Of a stretch of DNA of 64,000 bases, positions 10,865-23,519 are shown one piece after another. The stretch is from Cladorhizidae sp. MBARI D1340-BT2 (Eukaryota > Porifera > Demospongiae > Poecilosclerida > Cladorhizidae). Within the stretch, counting starts at the first letter, position 1, and each line of letters opens with the position of its first letter. The position numbers were made by a program, and so were the translations under genes. The stretch lies in contig JAQNBH010000003.1 in the NCBI GenBank assembly GCA_028752905.1, positions 4,644,204 to 4,708,203 of the forward strand, written 5' to 3'. Under the pieces are notes generated by a model. The model was given only the letters and a program-made list of their open reading frames with translations. It did not search any database and was not told the origin of the DNA.

Positions 10865-10997
10865 TATGTATATATACTTGTTTTGTTAACAAAAAAGTGG
10901 AACTGAGAATGCACCCATTTAGAGCACACAGATGCTGGATAGACACCATATTTCCTTGAGTAGAATGCGTGATTCATTTCATGAGCTGACTAGTTAC

Positions 10998-13900
10998 ACA
11001 TGTTCTATTTGAGGGTGCGATCTATTTGAGGGTGCATTCTATTTGAGGGTGCGTTCTATTTGAGGGTGCGTTCTATTTGAGGGTGCGTTCTATTTGAGGG
11101 TGTGTTCTATTTGAGGGTGCGTTCTATTTGAGGGTGCGTTCTATTTGAGGGTGCGTTCTATTTGAGGGTGCGTTCTATTTGAGGGTGCGTTCTATTTGAG
11201 GGTGCGTTCTATTTGAGAGTGCGATCTATTTGAGGGTGCGTTCTATTTGAGGGTGCGTTCTATTTGAGGGTGCGTTCTATTTGAGGGTGCGTTCTATTTG
11301 AGGGTGTGTTCTATTTGAGGGTGTGTTCTATTTGAGGGTGCGTTCTATTTGAGGGTGCATTCTATTTGAGGGTGTGTTCTATTTGAGGGTGCGATCTATT
11401 TGAGGGTGCGTTCTATTTGAGGGTGCATTCTATTTGAGGGTGTTCTATTTGAGGGTGTGTTCTATTTGAGGGTGCGTTCTATTTGAGGGTGCATTCTATT
11501 TGAGGGTGTGTTCTATTTGAGGGTGCGTTCTATTTGAGGGTGTGTTCTATTTGAGGGTGCGTTCTATTTGAGGGTGCGTTCTATTTGAGGGTGTGTTCTA
11601 TTTGAGGGTGCGTTCTATTTGAGTGTGTTCTTTTTGAGTGTGTTCTATTTGAGGGTGCGTTCTATTTGAGGGTGCGTTCTATTTGCGGGTGTGTTCTATT
11701 TGAGGGTGCGTTCTATTTGAGGGTGCGTTCTATTTGAGGGTGCGTTCTATTTGAGGGTGTGTTCTATTTGAGGGTGTGTTCTATTTGAGGGTGCGTTCTA
11801 TTTGAGGTGCGTTCTATTTGGGGGTGCATTCTATTTGAGGGTGTGTTCTATTTGAGGGTGCATTCTATTTGAGGGTGCGTTCTATTTGAGGGTGCGTTCT
11901 ATTTGAGGGTGCATTCTATTTGAGGGTGTGTTCTATTTGAGGGTGTGTTCTATTTGAGGGTGCGATCTATTTGAGGGTGTGTTCTATTTGAGGGTGTGTT
12001 CTATTTGAGGGTGCGATCTATTTGAGGGTGTGTTCTATTTGAGGGTGCATTCTATTTGAGGGTGTGTTCTATTTGAGGGTGCGTTCTATTTGAGGGTGCG
12101 TTCTATTCGAGTGTGTTCTATTTGAGGGTGCGTTCTATTTGAGGGTGCGTTCTATTTGAGGGTGTGTTCTATTTGAGGGTGCATTCTATTTGAGGGTGCG
12201 ATCTATTTGATGGTGCGTTCTATTTGAGGGTGTGTTCTATTTGAGGGTGCATTCTATTTGAGGGTGCGTTCTATTTGAGGGTGCGTTCTATTTGAGGGTG
12301 CGTTCTATTTGAGGGTGCGTTCTATTTGAGGGTGCGTTCTATTTGAGGGCGTGTTCTATTTGAGGGTGCGATCTATTTGAGGGTGTGTTCTATTTGAGGG
12401 TGTGTTCTACTTGAGGGTGCATTCTATTTGAGGGTGTGTTCTATTTGAGGGTGCGTTCTATTTGAGGGTGTGTTCTATTTGAGGGTGTGTTCTATTTGAG
12501 GGTGCATTCTATTTGAGTGTGCGTTCTATTTGAGTGTGTCTTCTATTTGAGGGTGCGTTCTATTTGAGGGTGCGTTCTATTTGAGGGTGTGTTCTATTTG
12601 AGGGTGCGTTCTATTTGAGGGTGCGTTCTATTTGAGGGTGTGTTCTATTTGAGGCTGCGATCTATTTGAGGGTGTGTTCTATTTGAGGGTGCATTCTATT
12701 TGAGGGTGTGTTCTATTTGAGGGTGCGTTCTATTTGAGGGTGTGTTCTATTTGAGGGTGTGTTCTATTTGAGGGTGCATTCTATTTGAGGGTGTGTTCTA
12801 TTTGAGTGTGTCTTCTATTTGAGGGTGTGTTCTATTTGAGGGTGCATTCTATTTGAGGGTGTGTTCTATTTGAGGGTGCGTTCTATTTGAGGGTGCGTTC
12901 TATTTGAGGGTGCGTTCTATTTGAGGGTGCGTTCTATTTGAGGGTGCATTCTATTTGAGGGTGTGTTCTATTTGAGGGTGCGTTCTATTTGAGGGTGCGT
13001 TCTATTTGAGGGTGCGTTCTATTTGAGGGTGCGTTCTATTTGAGGGTGTGTTCTATTTGAGGGTGCGATCTATTTGAGGGTGTGTTCTATTTGAGGGTGC
13101 ATTCTATTTGAGGGTGCATTCTATTTGAGGGTGCATTCTATTTGAGGGTGCGTTCTATTTGAGGGTGCGTTCTATTTGAGGGTGCGTTCTATTTGAGGGT
13201 GCGTTCTATTTGAGGGTGTGTTCTATTTGAGGGTGCGATCTATTTGAGGGTGTGTTCTATTTGAGGGTGCATTCTATTTGAGGGTGTGTTCTATTTGAGG
13301 GTGTGTTCTATTTGAGGGTGCGTTCTATTTGGGGGTGCATTCTATTTGAGGGTGTGTTCTATTTGAGGGTGCGTTCTATTTGAGGGTGCGTTCTATTTGA
13401 GGGTGTGTTCTATTTGAGGGTGCATTCTATTTGAGGGTGTGTTCTATTTGAGGGTGTGTTCTATTTGAGGGTGCATTCTATTTGAGGGTGCGTTCTATTT
13501 GAGGGTGTGTTCTATTTGAGGGTGCATTCTATTTGAGGGTGCATTCTATTTGAGGGTGCGTTCTATTTGAGGGTGCATTCTATTTGAGGGTGTGTTCTAT
13601 TTGAGGGTGCATTCTATTTGAGGGTGTGTTCTATTTGAGGGTGCGTTCTATTTGAGGGTGCGTTCTATTTGAGGGTGTGTTCTATTTGAGGGTGCGATCT
13701 ATTTGAGGGTGTGTTCTATTTGAGGGTGCATTCTATTTGAGGGTGCATTCTATTTGAGGGTGCATTCTATTTGAGGGTGCGTTCTATTTGAGGGTGCGTT
13801 CTATTTGAGGGTGCGTTCTATTTGAGGGTGCGTTCTATTTGAGGGTGTGTTCTATTTGAGGGTGCGATCTATTTGAGGGTGTGTTCTATTTGAGGGTGCA

Positions 13901-14058
13901 TTCTATTTGAGGGTGTGTTCTATTTGAGGGTGTGTTCTATTTGAGGGTGCGTTCTATTTGGGGGTGCATTCTATTTGAGGGTGTGTTCTATTTGAGGGTG
14001 TGTTCTATTTGAGGGTGCGATCTAATTGAGGTGCATTCTATTTGAGGGTGTGTTCTAT
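10998..14058. repeat. 17-bp minisatellite, about 180 copies
   Basis: The unit is GTTCTATTTGAGGGTGC with C/T/A changes at GCG, GTG and GCA. Occasional 16-bp units occur (for example near 11440 and 11630). The region 10865-10997 before it holds a weak reverse-orientation copy near 10906-10930. Confidence 0.97.
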
Positions 14059-14203
14059 TATTTCAACAAGACTAACAGGCATGTGCACAACAACTGAGGA
14101 GGTTGCATATGTTTCATTAGTAAATAGTGCATATTCTAATCAAGGAAATATCAAATAAAAAATCAACTAAAAAAAGCTGTACCTAATTGGTTGAGTGGTT
14201 GGT

Positions 14204-14690
14204 ATTTGTATGAGTGAGTGAGTGAGTGAGAGAGTGTGTGAGAGAGTGTGTGAGTGAGTGAGTGAGTGTGTGAGTGAGTGTGTGAGTGTGTGAGTGAGTG
14301 TGTGAGTGAGTGAGTGTGTGAGTGAGTGTGTGTGTGAGTGAGTGTGTGAGTGAGTGTGTGAGTGAGTGTGTGAGTGAGTGAGTGAGTGTGTGAGTGTGTG
14401 AGTGTGTGAGTGAGTGAGTGAGTGTGTGAGTGTGTGAGTGTGTGAGTGAGTGAGTGAGTGTGTGAGTGTGTGAGTGAGTGAGTGAGTGAGTGTGTGAGTG
14501 AGTGAGTGAGTGTGTGAGTGAGTGAGTGTGTGAGTGTGTGAGTGTGTGAGTGAGTGTGTGAGTGAGTGTGTGAGTGAGTGTGTGAGTGAGTGAGTGTGTG
14601 AGTGAGTGTGTGTGTGAGTGAGTGTGTGAGTGAGTGAGTGAGTGTGTGTGTGATTGAGTGTATGAGTGAGTGTGTGTGTGTGTGTGAGTA
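14204..14690. repeat. GTGA/GTGT microsatellite
   Basis: About 490 bp of mixed GTGAGTGA and GTGTGTGA. On the minus strand it reads as THSLTH-type repeats in two frames. It ends just 3' of exon 10 in gene orientation, so it lies in the start of intron 10. The 145 bp before it (14059-14203) is unremarkable AT-rich sequence. Confidence 0.95.
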
Positions 14691-14726
14691 TAATCTACTG
14701 TACAACAAAGTGTGGGATCCTCTTGC

Positions 14727-14783
14727 CTTGTAGATGATACTCTGATGATCATTTCCTCCTTCCCTGCTAGCAAGATAAGCACC
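14727..14783 (-). CDS. Sbf: DENN gene exon 10, a 57-nt exon with a GC donor
   Basis: 57 nt, 19 codons, phase 0 to 0: GAYLASREGGNDHQSIIYK. The acceptor is TCTCCTCCAG before GGTGCT. The donor reads AAG followed by GCAAGA, the consensus of GC-AG introns. The peptide fits between exon 9 (ending FYFNL) and exon 11 (starting VATGIS), where SBF proteins have the linker between the DKEVRAVFL helix and the FDEL segment. An alternative in-frame extension to a GT at about 14706 would add residues not expected by homology. The exon is a small island between the GTGA microsatellite and the 41-bp array. Confidence 0.68.
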
Positions 14784-14879
14784 CTGGAGGAGACAGAGAC
14801 GGCAAAGTTTGGGAAGGTCAGGGGAGCAATGCCATCACAATTGGGTAGAGAGGGAATCATTCGATAAAAAATATCAAAA

Positions 14880-17800
14880 CGAGAGCACAGAGAAAGAGCT
14901 GCATATTATACTATGCCACAAGAGAGCACAGAGAAAGAGCTACATATTATACTATGCCACAAGAGAGCACCGAACAAGAGCTGCATATTATACTATGCCA
15001 CATGAGAGCACAGAGAAAGAGCTGCATATTATACTATGCCACAAGAGAGCACAGAGAAAGAGCTACATATTCTACTATGCCACAAGAGAGCACAGAGAAA
15101 GAGCTGCATATTATACTATGCCACAAGAGAGCACAGAGAAAGAGCTGCATATTATACTATGCCATAAGAGAGCACAGAGAAAGAGCTACATATTATACTA
15201 TGCCACAAGAGAGCACAGAGAAAGAGCTACATATTATACTGTGCCACAAGAGAGCACAGAGAAAGAGCTACATATTATACTATGCCACAAGAGAGCACAG
15301 AGAAAGAGCTACATATTATACTATGCCACAAGAGAACACAGAGAAAGAGCTACATACAGTATACTATGCCACAAGCGAGCACAGAGAAAGAGCTGCATAT
15401 TATACTATGCCACAAGAGAGCACAGAGAAAGAGCTACATATTATACTATGCCACAAGAGAGCACAGAGAAAGAGCTACATATTATACTATGCCACAAGAG
15501 AACACAGAGAAAGAGCTACATAGTATACTATGCCACAAGAGAGCACAGAGAAAGAGCTACATAATATACTATGCCACAAGAGAGCACAGAGAAAGAGCTA
15601 CATATTATACTATGCCACAAGAGAGCACAGAGAAAGAGCTGCATATTATACTATGCCACAAGAGAGCACAGAGAAAGAGCTACATATTATACTATGCCAC
15701 AAGAGAGCACAGAGAAAGAGCTACATATTATACTGTGCCACAAGAGAGCACAGAGAAAGAGCTACATATTATACTGTGCCACAAGAGAGCACAGAGAAAG
15801 AGCTACATATTATACTATGCCACAAGAGAGCACAGAGAAAGAGCTACATATTATACTATGCCACAAGAGAACACAGAGAAAGAGCTACATACAGTATACT
15901 ATGCCACAAGCGAGCACAGAGAAAGAGCTGCATATTATACTATGCCACAAGAGAGCACAGAGAAAGAGCTACATAATATACTATGCCACAAGAGAGCACA
16001 GAGAAAGAGCTACATATTATACTATGCCACAAGAGAGCACAGAGAAAGAGCTACATATTATACTATGCCACAAGAGAGCACAGAGAAAGAGCTACATATT
16101 ATACTATGCCACAAGAGAGCACAGAGAAAGAGCTACATATTCTACTATGCCACAAGAGAGCACAGAGAAAGAGCTACATATTCTACTATGCCACAAGAGA
16201 GCACAGAGAAAGAGCTACATATTCTACTATGCCACAAGAGAGCACAGAGAAAGAGCTGCATATTATACTATGCCACAAGAGAGCACAGAGAAAGAGCTGC
16301 ATATTATACTATGCCACAAGAGAGCACAGAGAAAGAGCTACATATTATACTGTGCCACAAGAGAGCACAGAGAAAGAGCTACATATTATACTATGCCACA
16401 AGAGAGCACAGAGAAAGAGCTACATATTATACTATGCCACAAGAGAACACAGAGAAAGAGCTACATACAGTATACTATGCCACAAGCGAGCACAGAGAAA
16501 GAGCTGCATATTATACTATGCCACAAGAGAGCACAGAGAAAGAGCTACATATTATACTATGCCACAAGAGAGCACAGAGAAAGAGCTACAAATTATACTA
16601 TGCCACAAGAGAACACAGAGAAAGAGCTACATAGTATACTATGCCACAAGAGAGCACAGAGAAAGAGCTACATAATATACTATGCCACAAGAGAGCACAG
16701 AGAAAGAGCTACATATTATACTATGCCACAAGAGAGCACAGAGAAAGAGCTGCATATTATACTATGCCACAAGAGAGCACAGAGAAAGAGCTACATATTA
16801 TACTATGCCACAAGAGAGCACAGAGAAAGAGCTACATATTATACTGTGCCACAAGAGAGCACAGAAAAAGAGCTACATATTATACTATGCCACAAGAGAG
16901 CACAGAGAAAGAGCTACATATTATACTATGCCACAAGAGAGCACAGAGAAAGAGCTGCATATTATACTATGCCACAAGAGAGCACAGAGAAAGAGCTGCA
17001 TATTATACTATGCCACAAGAGAGCACAGAGAAAGAGCTGCATATTATACTATGCCACAAGAGAGCACAGAGAAAGAGCTACACATAGTATACTATGCCAC
17101 AAGCGAGCACAGAGAAAGAGCTGCATATTATACTATGCCACAAGAGAGCACAGAGAAAGAGCTGCATATTATACTATGCCACAAGAGAGCACAGAGAAAG
17201 AGCTGCATATTATACTATGCCACAAGAGAGCACAGAGAAAGAGCTGCATATTATACTATGCCACAAGAGAGCACAGAGAAAGAGCTACATATTATACTAT
17301 GCCACAAGAGAGCACAGAGAAAGAGCTACATATTCTACTATGCCACAAGAGAGCACAGAGAAAGAGCTACATATTCTACTATGCCACAAGAGAGCACAGA
17401 GAAAGAGCTACATATTCTACTATGCCACAAGAGAGCACAGAGAAAGAGCTGCATATTATACTATGCCACAAGAGAGCACAGAGAAAGAGCTGCATATTAT
17501 ACTATGCCACAAGAGAGCACAGAGAAAGAGCTACATATTATACTATGCCACAAGAGAGCACAGAGAAAGAGCTACATATTATACTGTGCCACAAGAGAGC
17601 ACAGAGAAAGAGCTACATATTATACTATGCCACAAGAGAGCACAGAGAAAGAGCTACATATTATACTATGCCACAAGAGAACACAGAGAAAGAGCTACAT
17701 ACAGTATACTATGCCACAAGCGAGCACAGAGAAAGAGCTACATATTATACTGTGCCACAAGAGAGCACAGAGAAAGAGCTACATATTATACTATGCCACA

Positions 17801-20800
17801 AGAGAGCACAGAGAAAGAGCTACATATTATACTATGCCACAAGAGAGCACAGAGAAAGAGCTACATAATATACTATGCCACAAGAGAGCACAGAGAAAGA
17901 GCTACATATTATACTATGCCACAAGAGAGCACAGAGAAAGAGCTACATATTATACTATGCCACAAGAGAGCACAGAGAAAGAGCTACATATTATACTATG
18001 CCACAAGAGAGCACAGAAAGAGCTACATATTCTACTGTGCCACAAGAGAGCACAGAGAAAGAGCTACATATTATACTATGCCACAAGAGAGCACAGAGAA
18101 AGAGCTACATAATATACTATGCCACAAGAGAGCACAGAGAAAGAGCTACATATTATACTATGCCACAAGAGAGCACAGAGAAAGAGCTACATATTCTACT
18201 ATGCCACAAGAGAGCACAGAGAAAGAGCTACATATTCTACTATGCCACAAGAGAGCACAGAGAAAGAGCTACATATTCTACTATGCCACAAGAGAGCACA
18301 GAGAAAGAGCTGCATATTATACTATGCCACAAGAGAGCACAGAGAAAGAGCTGCATATTATACTATGCCACAAGAGAGCACAGAGAAAGAGCTACATATT
18401 ATACTATGCCACAAGAGAGCACAGAGAAAGAGCTACATATTATACTGTGCCACAAGAGAGCACAGAGAAAGAGCTACATATTATACTATGCCACAAGAGA
18501 GCACAGAGAAAGAGCTACATATTATACTATGCCACAAGAGAACACAGAGAAAGAGCTACATATTATAGTATGCCACAAGAGAAAGAGCTGCATATTATAC
18601 TATGCCACAAGCGAGCACAGAGAAAGAGCTGCATATTATACTATGCCACAAGAGAGCACAGAGAAAGAGCTACATATTATACTATGCCACAAGAGAGCAC
18701 AGAGAAAGAGCTACATATTATACTATGCCACAAGAGAACACAGAGAAAGAGCTACATAGTATACTATGCCACAAGAGAGCACAGAGAAAGAGCTACATAA
18801 TATACTATGCCACAAGAGAGCACAGAGAAAGAGCTACATATTATACTATGCCACAAGAGAGCACAGAGAAAGAGCTGCATATTATACTATGCCACAAGAG
18901 AGCACAGAGAAAGAGCTACATATTATACTATGCCACAAGAGAGCACAGAGAAAGAGCTACATATTATACTGTGCCACAAGAGAGCACAGAGAAAGAGCTA
19001 CATATTATACTATGCCACAAGAGAGCACAGAGAAAGAGCTACATGTACATATTATACTATGCCACAAGAGAGCACAGAGAAAGAGCTACATATTATACTA
19101 TGCCACAAGAGAACACAGAGAAAGAGCTACATACAGTATACTATGCCACAAGCGAGCACAGAGAAAGAGCTGCATATTATACTATGCCACAAGAGAGCAC
19201 AGAGAAAGAGCTACATAATATACTATGCCACAAGAGAGCACAGAGAAAGAGCTACATATTATACTATGCCACAAGAGAGCACAGAGAAAGAGCTACATAT
19301 TATACTATGCCACAAGAGAGCACAGAGAAAGAGCTACACATAGTATACTATGCCACAAGCGAGCACAGAGAAAGAGCTGCATATTATACTATGCCACAAG
19401 AGAGCACAGAGAAAGAGCTGCATATTATACTATGCCACAAGAGAGCACAGAGAAAGAGCTACATATTATACTATGCCACAAGAGAGCACAGAGAAAGAGC
19501 TACATATTATACTGTGCCACAAGAGAGCACAGAGAAAGAGCTACATATTATACTATGCCACAAGAGAGCACAGAGAAAGAGCTACATATTATACTGAGAG
19601 CACAGAGCAAGAGCTACATATTATACTGTGCCACAAGAGAGCACAGAGAAAGAGCTACATATTCTACTATGCCACAAGAGAGCACAGAAAGAGCTACATA
19701 TTCTATGCCACAAGAGAGCACAGAGAAAGAGCTACATATTATACTGTGCCACAAGAGAGCACAGAGAAAGAGCTACATATTCTACTATGCCACAAGAGAG
19801 CACAGAGAAAGAGCTACATATTATACTATGCCACAAGAGAGAACAGAGAAAGAGGTACATATTCTACTATGCCACAAGAGAGCACAGAGAAAGAGCTACA
19901 TATTCTACTATGCCACAAGAGAGCACAGAGAAAGAGCTACATATTATACTGTGCCACAAGAGAGCACAGAGAAAGAGCTACATATTATACTGAGAGCACA
20001 GAGCAAGAGCTACATATTATACTGTGCCACAAGAGAGCACAGAGAAAGAGCTACATATTATACTATGCCACAAGAGAGCACAGAGAAAGAGCTACATATT
20101 ATACTATGCCACAAGAGAACACAGAGAAAGAGCTACATACAGTATACTATGCCACAAGCGAGCACAGAGAAAGAGCTGCATATTATACTATGCCACAAGA
20201 GAGCACAGAGAAAGAGCTACATATTATACTATGCCACAAGAGAGCACAGAGAAAGAGCTACATATTATAATATGCCACAAGAGAACACAGAGAAAGAGCT
20301 ACATAGTATACTATGCCACAAGCGAGCACAGAGAAAGAGCTGCATATTATACTATGCCACAAGAGAGCACAGAGAAAGAGCTACATAATATACTATGCCA
20401 CAAGAGAGCACAGAGAAAGAGCTACATATTATACTATGCCACAAGAGAGCACAGAGAAAGAGCTGCATATTATACTATGCCACAAGAGAGCACAGAGAAA
20501 GAGCTACATATTATACTATGCCACAAGAGAGCACAGAGAAAGAGCTACATATTATATACTGTGCCACAAGAGAGCACAGAGAAAGAGCTACATATTATAC
20601 TATGCCACAAGAGAGCACAGAGAAAGAGCTACATATTATACTATGCCACAAGAGAGCACAGAGAAAGAGCTACATATTATACTATGCCACAAGCGAGCAC
20701 AGAGAAAGAGCTGCATATTATACTATGCCACAAGAGAGCACAGAGAAAGAGCTACATAATATACTATGCCACAAGAGAGCACAGAGAAAGAGCTACATAT

Positions 20801-21395
20801 TATACTACACTGTATGCCACAAGAGAGCACAGCTACATATTATACTATGCCACAAGAGAACACAGAGAAAGAGCTACATATTATACTATGCCACAAGAGA
20901 GCACAGAGAAAGAGCTGCATATTATACTATGCCACAAGAGAGCACAGAGAAAGAGCTACATCTTATACTATGCCACAAGAGAGCACAGAGAAAGAGCTAC
21001 ATCTACTATGCCACAAGAGAGCACAGAGAAAGAGCTACATATTATACTGAGAGCACAGAGCAAGAGCTACATATTATACTGTGCCACAAGAGAGCACAGA
21101 GAAAGAGCTACATATTCTACTATGCCACAAGAGAGCACAGAAAGAGCTACATATTCTACTATGCCACAAGAGAGCACAGAGAAAGAGCTACATATTATAC
21201 TGTGCCACAAGAGAGCACAGAGAAAGAGCTACATATTCTACTATGCCACAAGAGAGCACAGAGAAAGAGCTGCATATTATACTATGCCACAAGAGAGCAC
21301 AGAGAAAGAGCTACATCTTCTACTATGCCACAAGAGAGCACAGAGAAAGAGCTACATATTATACTGAGAGCACAGAGAAAGAGCTCATATTATAT
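14880..21395. repeat. 41-bp minisatellite, about 158 copies
   Basis: The unit is 41 bp (AGAGAGCACAGAGAAAGAG, then CTACATATTATACTATGCC). Variants include CTGCAT, TTCTACT, TACTGTGCC and a CATACAGTATACTATGCC unit followed by AAGCGAGC that recurs near 15355, 15893, 16466, 17699, 19132 and 20135. Degenerate and truncated units cluster after 19590. No unit frame contains a stop, so all plus frames are open for hundreds of codons; these are not genes. The array fills nearly all of intron 9. Confidence 0.97.
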
Positions 21396-21480
21396 GGTCT
21401 TGTTTAGGGCTAGGGCTATCTGCACCACAGGACTTCTACGGTTGATAAGTCATGATCAACATCCCATTACCAAAACTGAC

Positions 21481-21810
21481 CAAGTTGAAGTAGAAGGCAG
21501 GTGCAGGGTTGAATCTCAGCACCGTCACAAACTTCTGGTAATCGCCGAGCAGGTAAGTCATCATCGCCAGAAACACTGCCCGCACTTCCTTGTCGTGGAA
21601 CTCGTCTAAAGTCACATGACTGTCCTGCCCGCTCAGAGTAAAACAGGCATGGTTACGGAACGCCAAGTCCCGGTTATGGAAGCCCGGCTCAAGGATGTTA
21701 GTGAGGGCGTCTTGCAGGTGAGAATTGATGTCACTAGGAAAGAAAGGAAGGTTGATGTTCTCCGGAATGGCGACACGCCCATGGTCCAAGTAGACCTCCA
21801 CTATGTCCAA
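21481..21810 (-). CDS. Sbf: DENN gene exon 9 (cDENN core)
   Basis: 330 nt, 110 codons, phase 0 to 0. The acceptor is ACATTTTTAG before TTGGAC and the donor is TTG followed by GTCAGT. It starts LDIVEVYLDHGRVAIPENI, matching the SBF pattern LDVIVADLD...IPE, continues FPSDINSHLQDALTNIL, and contains HDKEVRAVFLAMMTYLLGDY, matching DKEVRAVFLRLFAQL of SBF1/2 (from memory). It is the longest and best-supported exon, with coding-like composition standing out from flanking repeats. The open frame continues past both splice sites, so boundaries rest on splice consensus and phase. Confidence 0.88.
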
Positions 21811-21897
21811 CTAAAAATGTGTGTGTTATGGGTGGGGTAGGTGGGGGAACAGGCGTAATTACACAGTAACATCTTTTGGGAAGATTTTTGAGTTTTG

Positions 21898-22590
21898 TCC
21901 AAAAATCCTCTAATATACAAATACACAAAGATCCTCTAATATACAAATACACCAAGATCCTCTAATATACAAAGATGCTCTACTATACAAAGATCCTCTA
22001 ATATAGAAAGATCCTCTAATATACAAAGATCCTCTAATATACAAAGATGCTCTAATATACAAAGATCCTCTAATATATACAAAGATGCTCTAATATACAA
22101 AGATCCTCTAGTCTAATATATAAAGAGATCCAAAGATCCTCTAATGTACAAAGATCCTCTAATTATATACAAAGATCCTCTAATATACAAGGATCTTCTA
22201 ATATACAAAGATCCTCTAATATAAAAAGATCCTCTAATATACAAAGATCCTCTAATATACAAAGATCAGATCCTCCACTATACAAAGATCCTCCAATATA
22301 CAAAGATCCTCTAATTTACAAAGATCCTCCAATATACAAAGATCCTCTAATATACAAAAATACAAAGATCCTCCAATGTACAAAAAAAATACACAAAGAT
22401 CCTCCAATATACAAAGATCCGCTAATATACAAAGATCCTCCAATATACAAAGATCCACTAATATACAAAGATCCTCTAATATACAAAGATCCTCTAATAT
22501 CCTTTAAATACAAAGATCCTCCAATATACAAAAATCCTCTAATATAGAAGATCCTCTAATATTTAAAGATCCTCAGATTCTTTAATATAC
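21898..22590. repeat. 19-bp minisatellite, about 36 copies
   Basis: Degenerate unit AAGATCCTCTAATATACA with variable spacing, in intron 8. Minus-strand frames such as ILEDLC are repeat artefacts. Confidence 0.93.
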
Positions 22591-22616
22591 AGCTAATTAT
22601 ATTTCATGGATGCTAC

Positions 22617-22808
22617 AAACACGTGTACTAGTTGGAGCCGATGTGCTTGTGCACGCGTGCCATTGGTGAGTCTAGCATACAACACGTGTACTAGTTGGAG
22701 CCAATGTGCTTGTGCATGCGTGCCATTGGAGAGTCTAGCATACAACACGTGTACTAGTTGGAGCCAATGTGCTTGTGCACGCGTGCCATTGGAGAGTCTA
22801 GCATACAT
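22617..22808. repeat. 63-bp repeat, 3 copies
   Basis: Three near-identical units beginning ACACGTGTACTAGTTGGAG, with the E-box-like CACGTG and a CGCGTGCC block, in intron 8. Confidence 0.9.
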
Positions 22809-22915
22809 CGTTCACACTTCCATGGGTCGACGTCCAGTTAAACAAAAGGGAGATTTTATCCTGACCCAATTGGACGCCACCCTCCGCAATCGCACCCTCT
22901 AGCTGCAGCTCTCAC

Positions 22916-23027
22916 CATTTCATCTTCAATCTGGTGTCTGACCACCGAGTGTACGCCCATGATGTACGTGGAGGGCAGCTGGGTGTACTCCAGAAGCTCC
23001 ACCGGCAACACTGGCACCAGCGAATGT
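22916..23027 (-). CDS. Sbf: DENN gene exon 8 (cDENN)
   Basis: 112 nt, phase 2 to 0. The acceptor is TTTCTCCGCAG and the donor is ATG followed by GTGAGA. With the two bases of exon 7 it reads SHSLVPVLPVELLEY, then STYIMGVHSVVRHQI. This is the classic DENN core: a pair of hydrophobic strands ending VPVLP and the MGVHS turn, seen as IPILP and IGVHS in SBF2 (from memory). The 112-nt length exactly bridges phase 2 and phase 0. Confidence 0.87.
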
Positions 23028-23126
23028 CTGCGGAGAAATAAACAGAGACAAGAATACGCTGGTATCTAGGCTCTCGATCAAAACATCCAATTGCCTTCTT
23101 TCTCCCAACACACGGCAGGCCGTCCA

Positions 23127-23265
23127 ATAGAACTTGAGTTATTAGTGTATCAGGTCAACAAGCACAAAATTACCTGCAGAATGGAACTCGAATCAGCTCG
23201 TACATCCATCCCAAACAAATGCTATGAGAGCCTGGAGGCTGAGGCAAGCATTAGCAAAATGTTTC
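23127..23265 (+). repeat. Interspersed element family R1, copy A
   Basis: Shares CTGCAGAATGGAACTCGAATC and flanking CAGGTCA, CATCCATCCC and GCCTGGAGGC blocks with copies at 24236-24375 (inverted), 25550-25680 and 55160-55320 (inverted). It is non-coding; class unknown (SINE or MITE). Confidence 0.75.
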
Positions 23266-23367
23266 TTCAGAGTTAATATTTGGACCCTTTTCTCAGGACC
23301 TACCACACAGGATCTGAGAAAAAAACGTTAATAATGACAATGACTCTAAATAATCAACTTCTCTCTT

Positions 23368-23462
23368 GAGGTTTCGACTACATGCTCTAGCCTTAATGAG
23401 ATGTCATCATTCCTGATGAAGGCTAGAGCAACTAGCTGAAACATCAAGAGAGTAAATTTCAA
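23368..23462. repeat. Hairpin (foldback) repeat
   Basis: Left arm CTTGAGGTTTCGACTACATG then CTCTAGCCTT; right arm GATGAAGGCTAGAGCAACTA, then GCTGAAACATCAAGAG. The arms are about 38 bp with a short loop. Half-copies occur at 27850-27950 and 58300-58345. Confidence 0.7.
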
Positions 23463-23519
23463 GTTGATTATTGAGCAAGTCATTATGTCAACTGAGAGTT
23501 CGTGAGAGAAAATTTAGAC

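Noticed and set aside
14183..14860. THSLTH-repeat protein fused to LPNCDGIAPLTFPNF
   Set aside because: The repeat is a GTGA microsatellite. The non-repeat portion contains exon 10, but the true coding frame of that exon is different (GAYLASREGG).
15282..21609. Long plus-strand open frames (up to 765 codons) suggesting a repetitive protein
   Set aside because: They are read through a 41-bp non-coding repeat in which every phase lacks a stop; three frames are open at once and no splice or promoter context exists.
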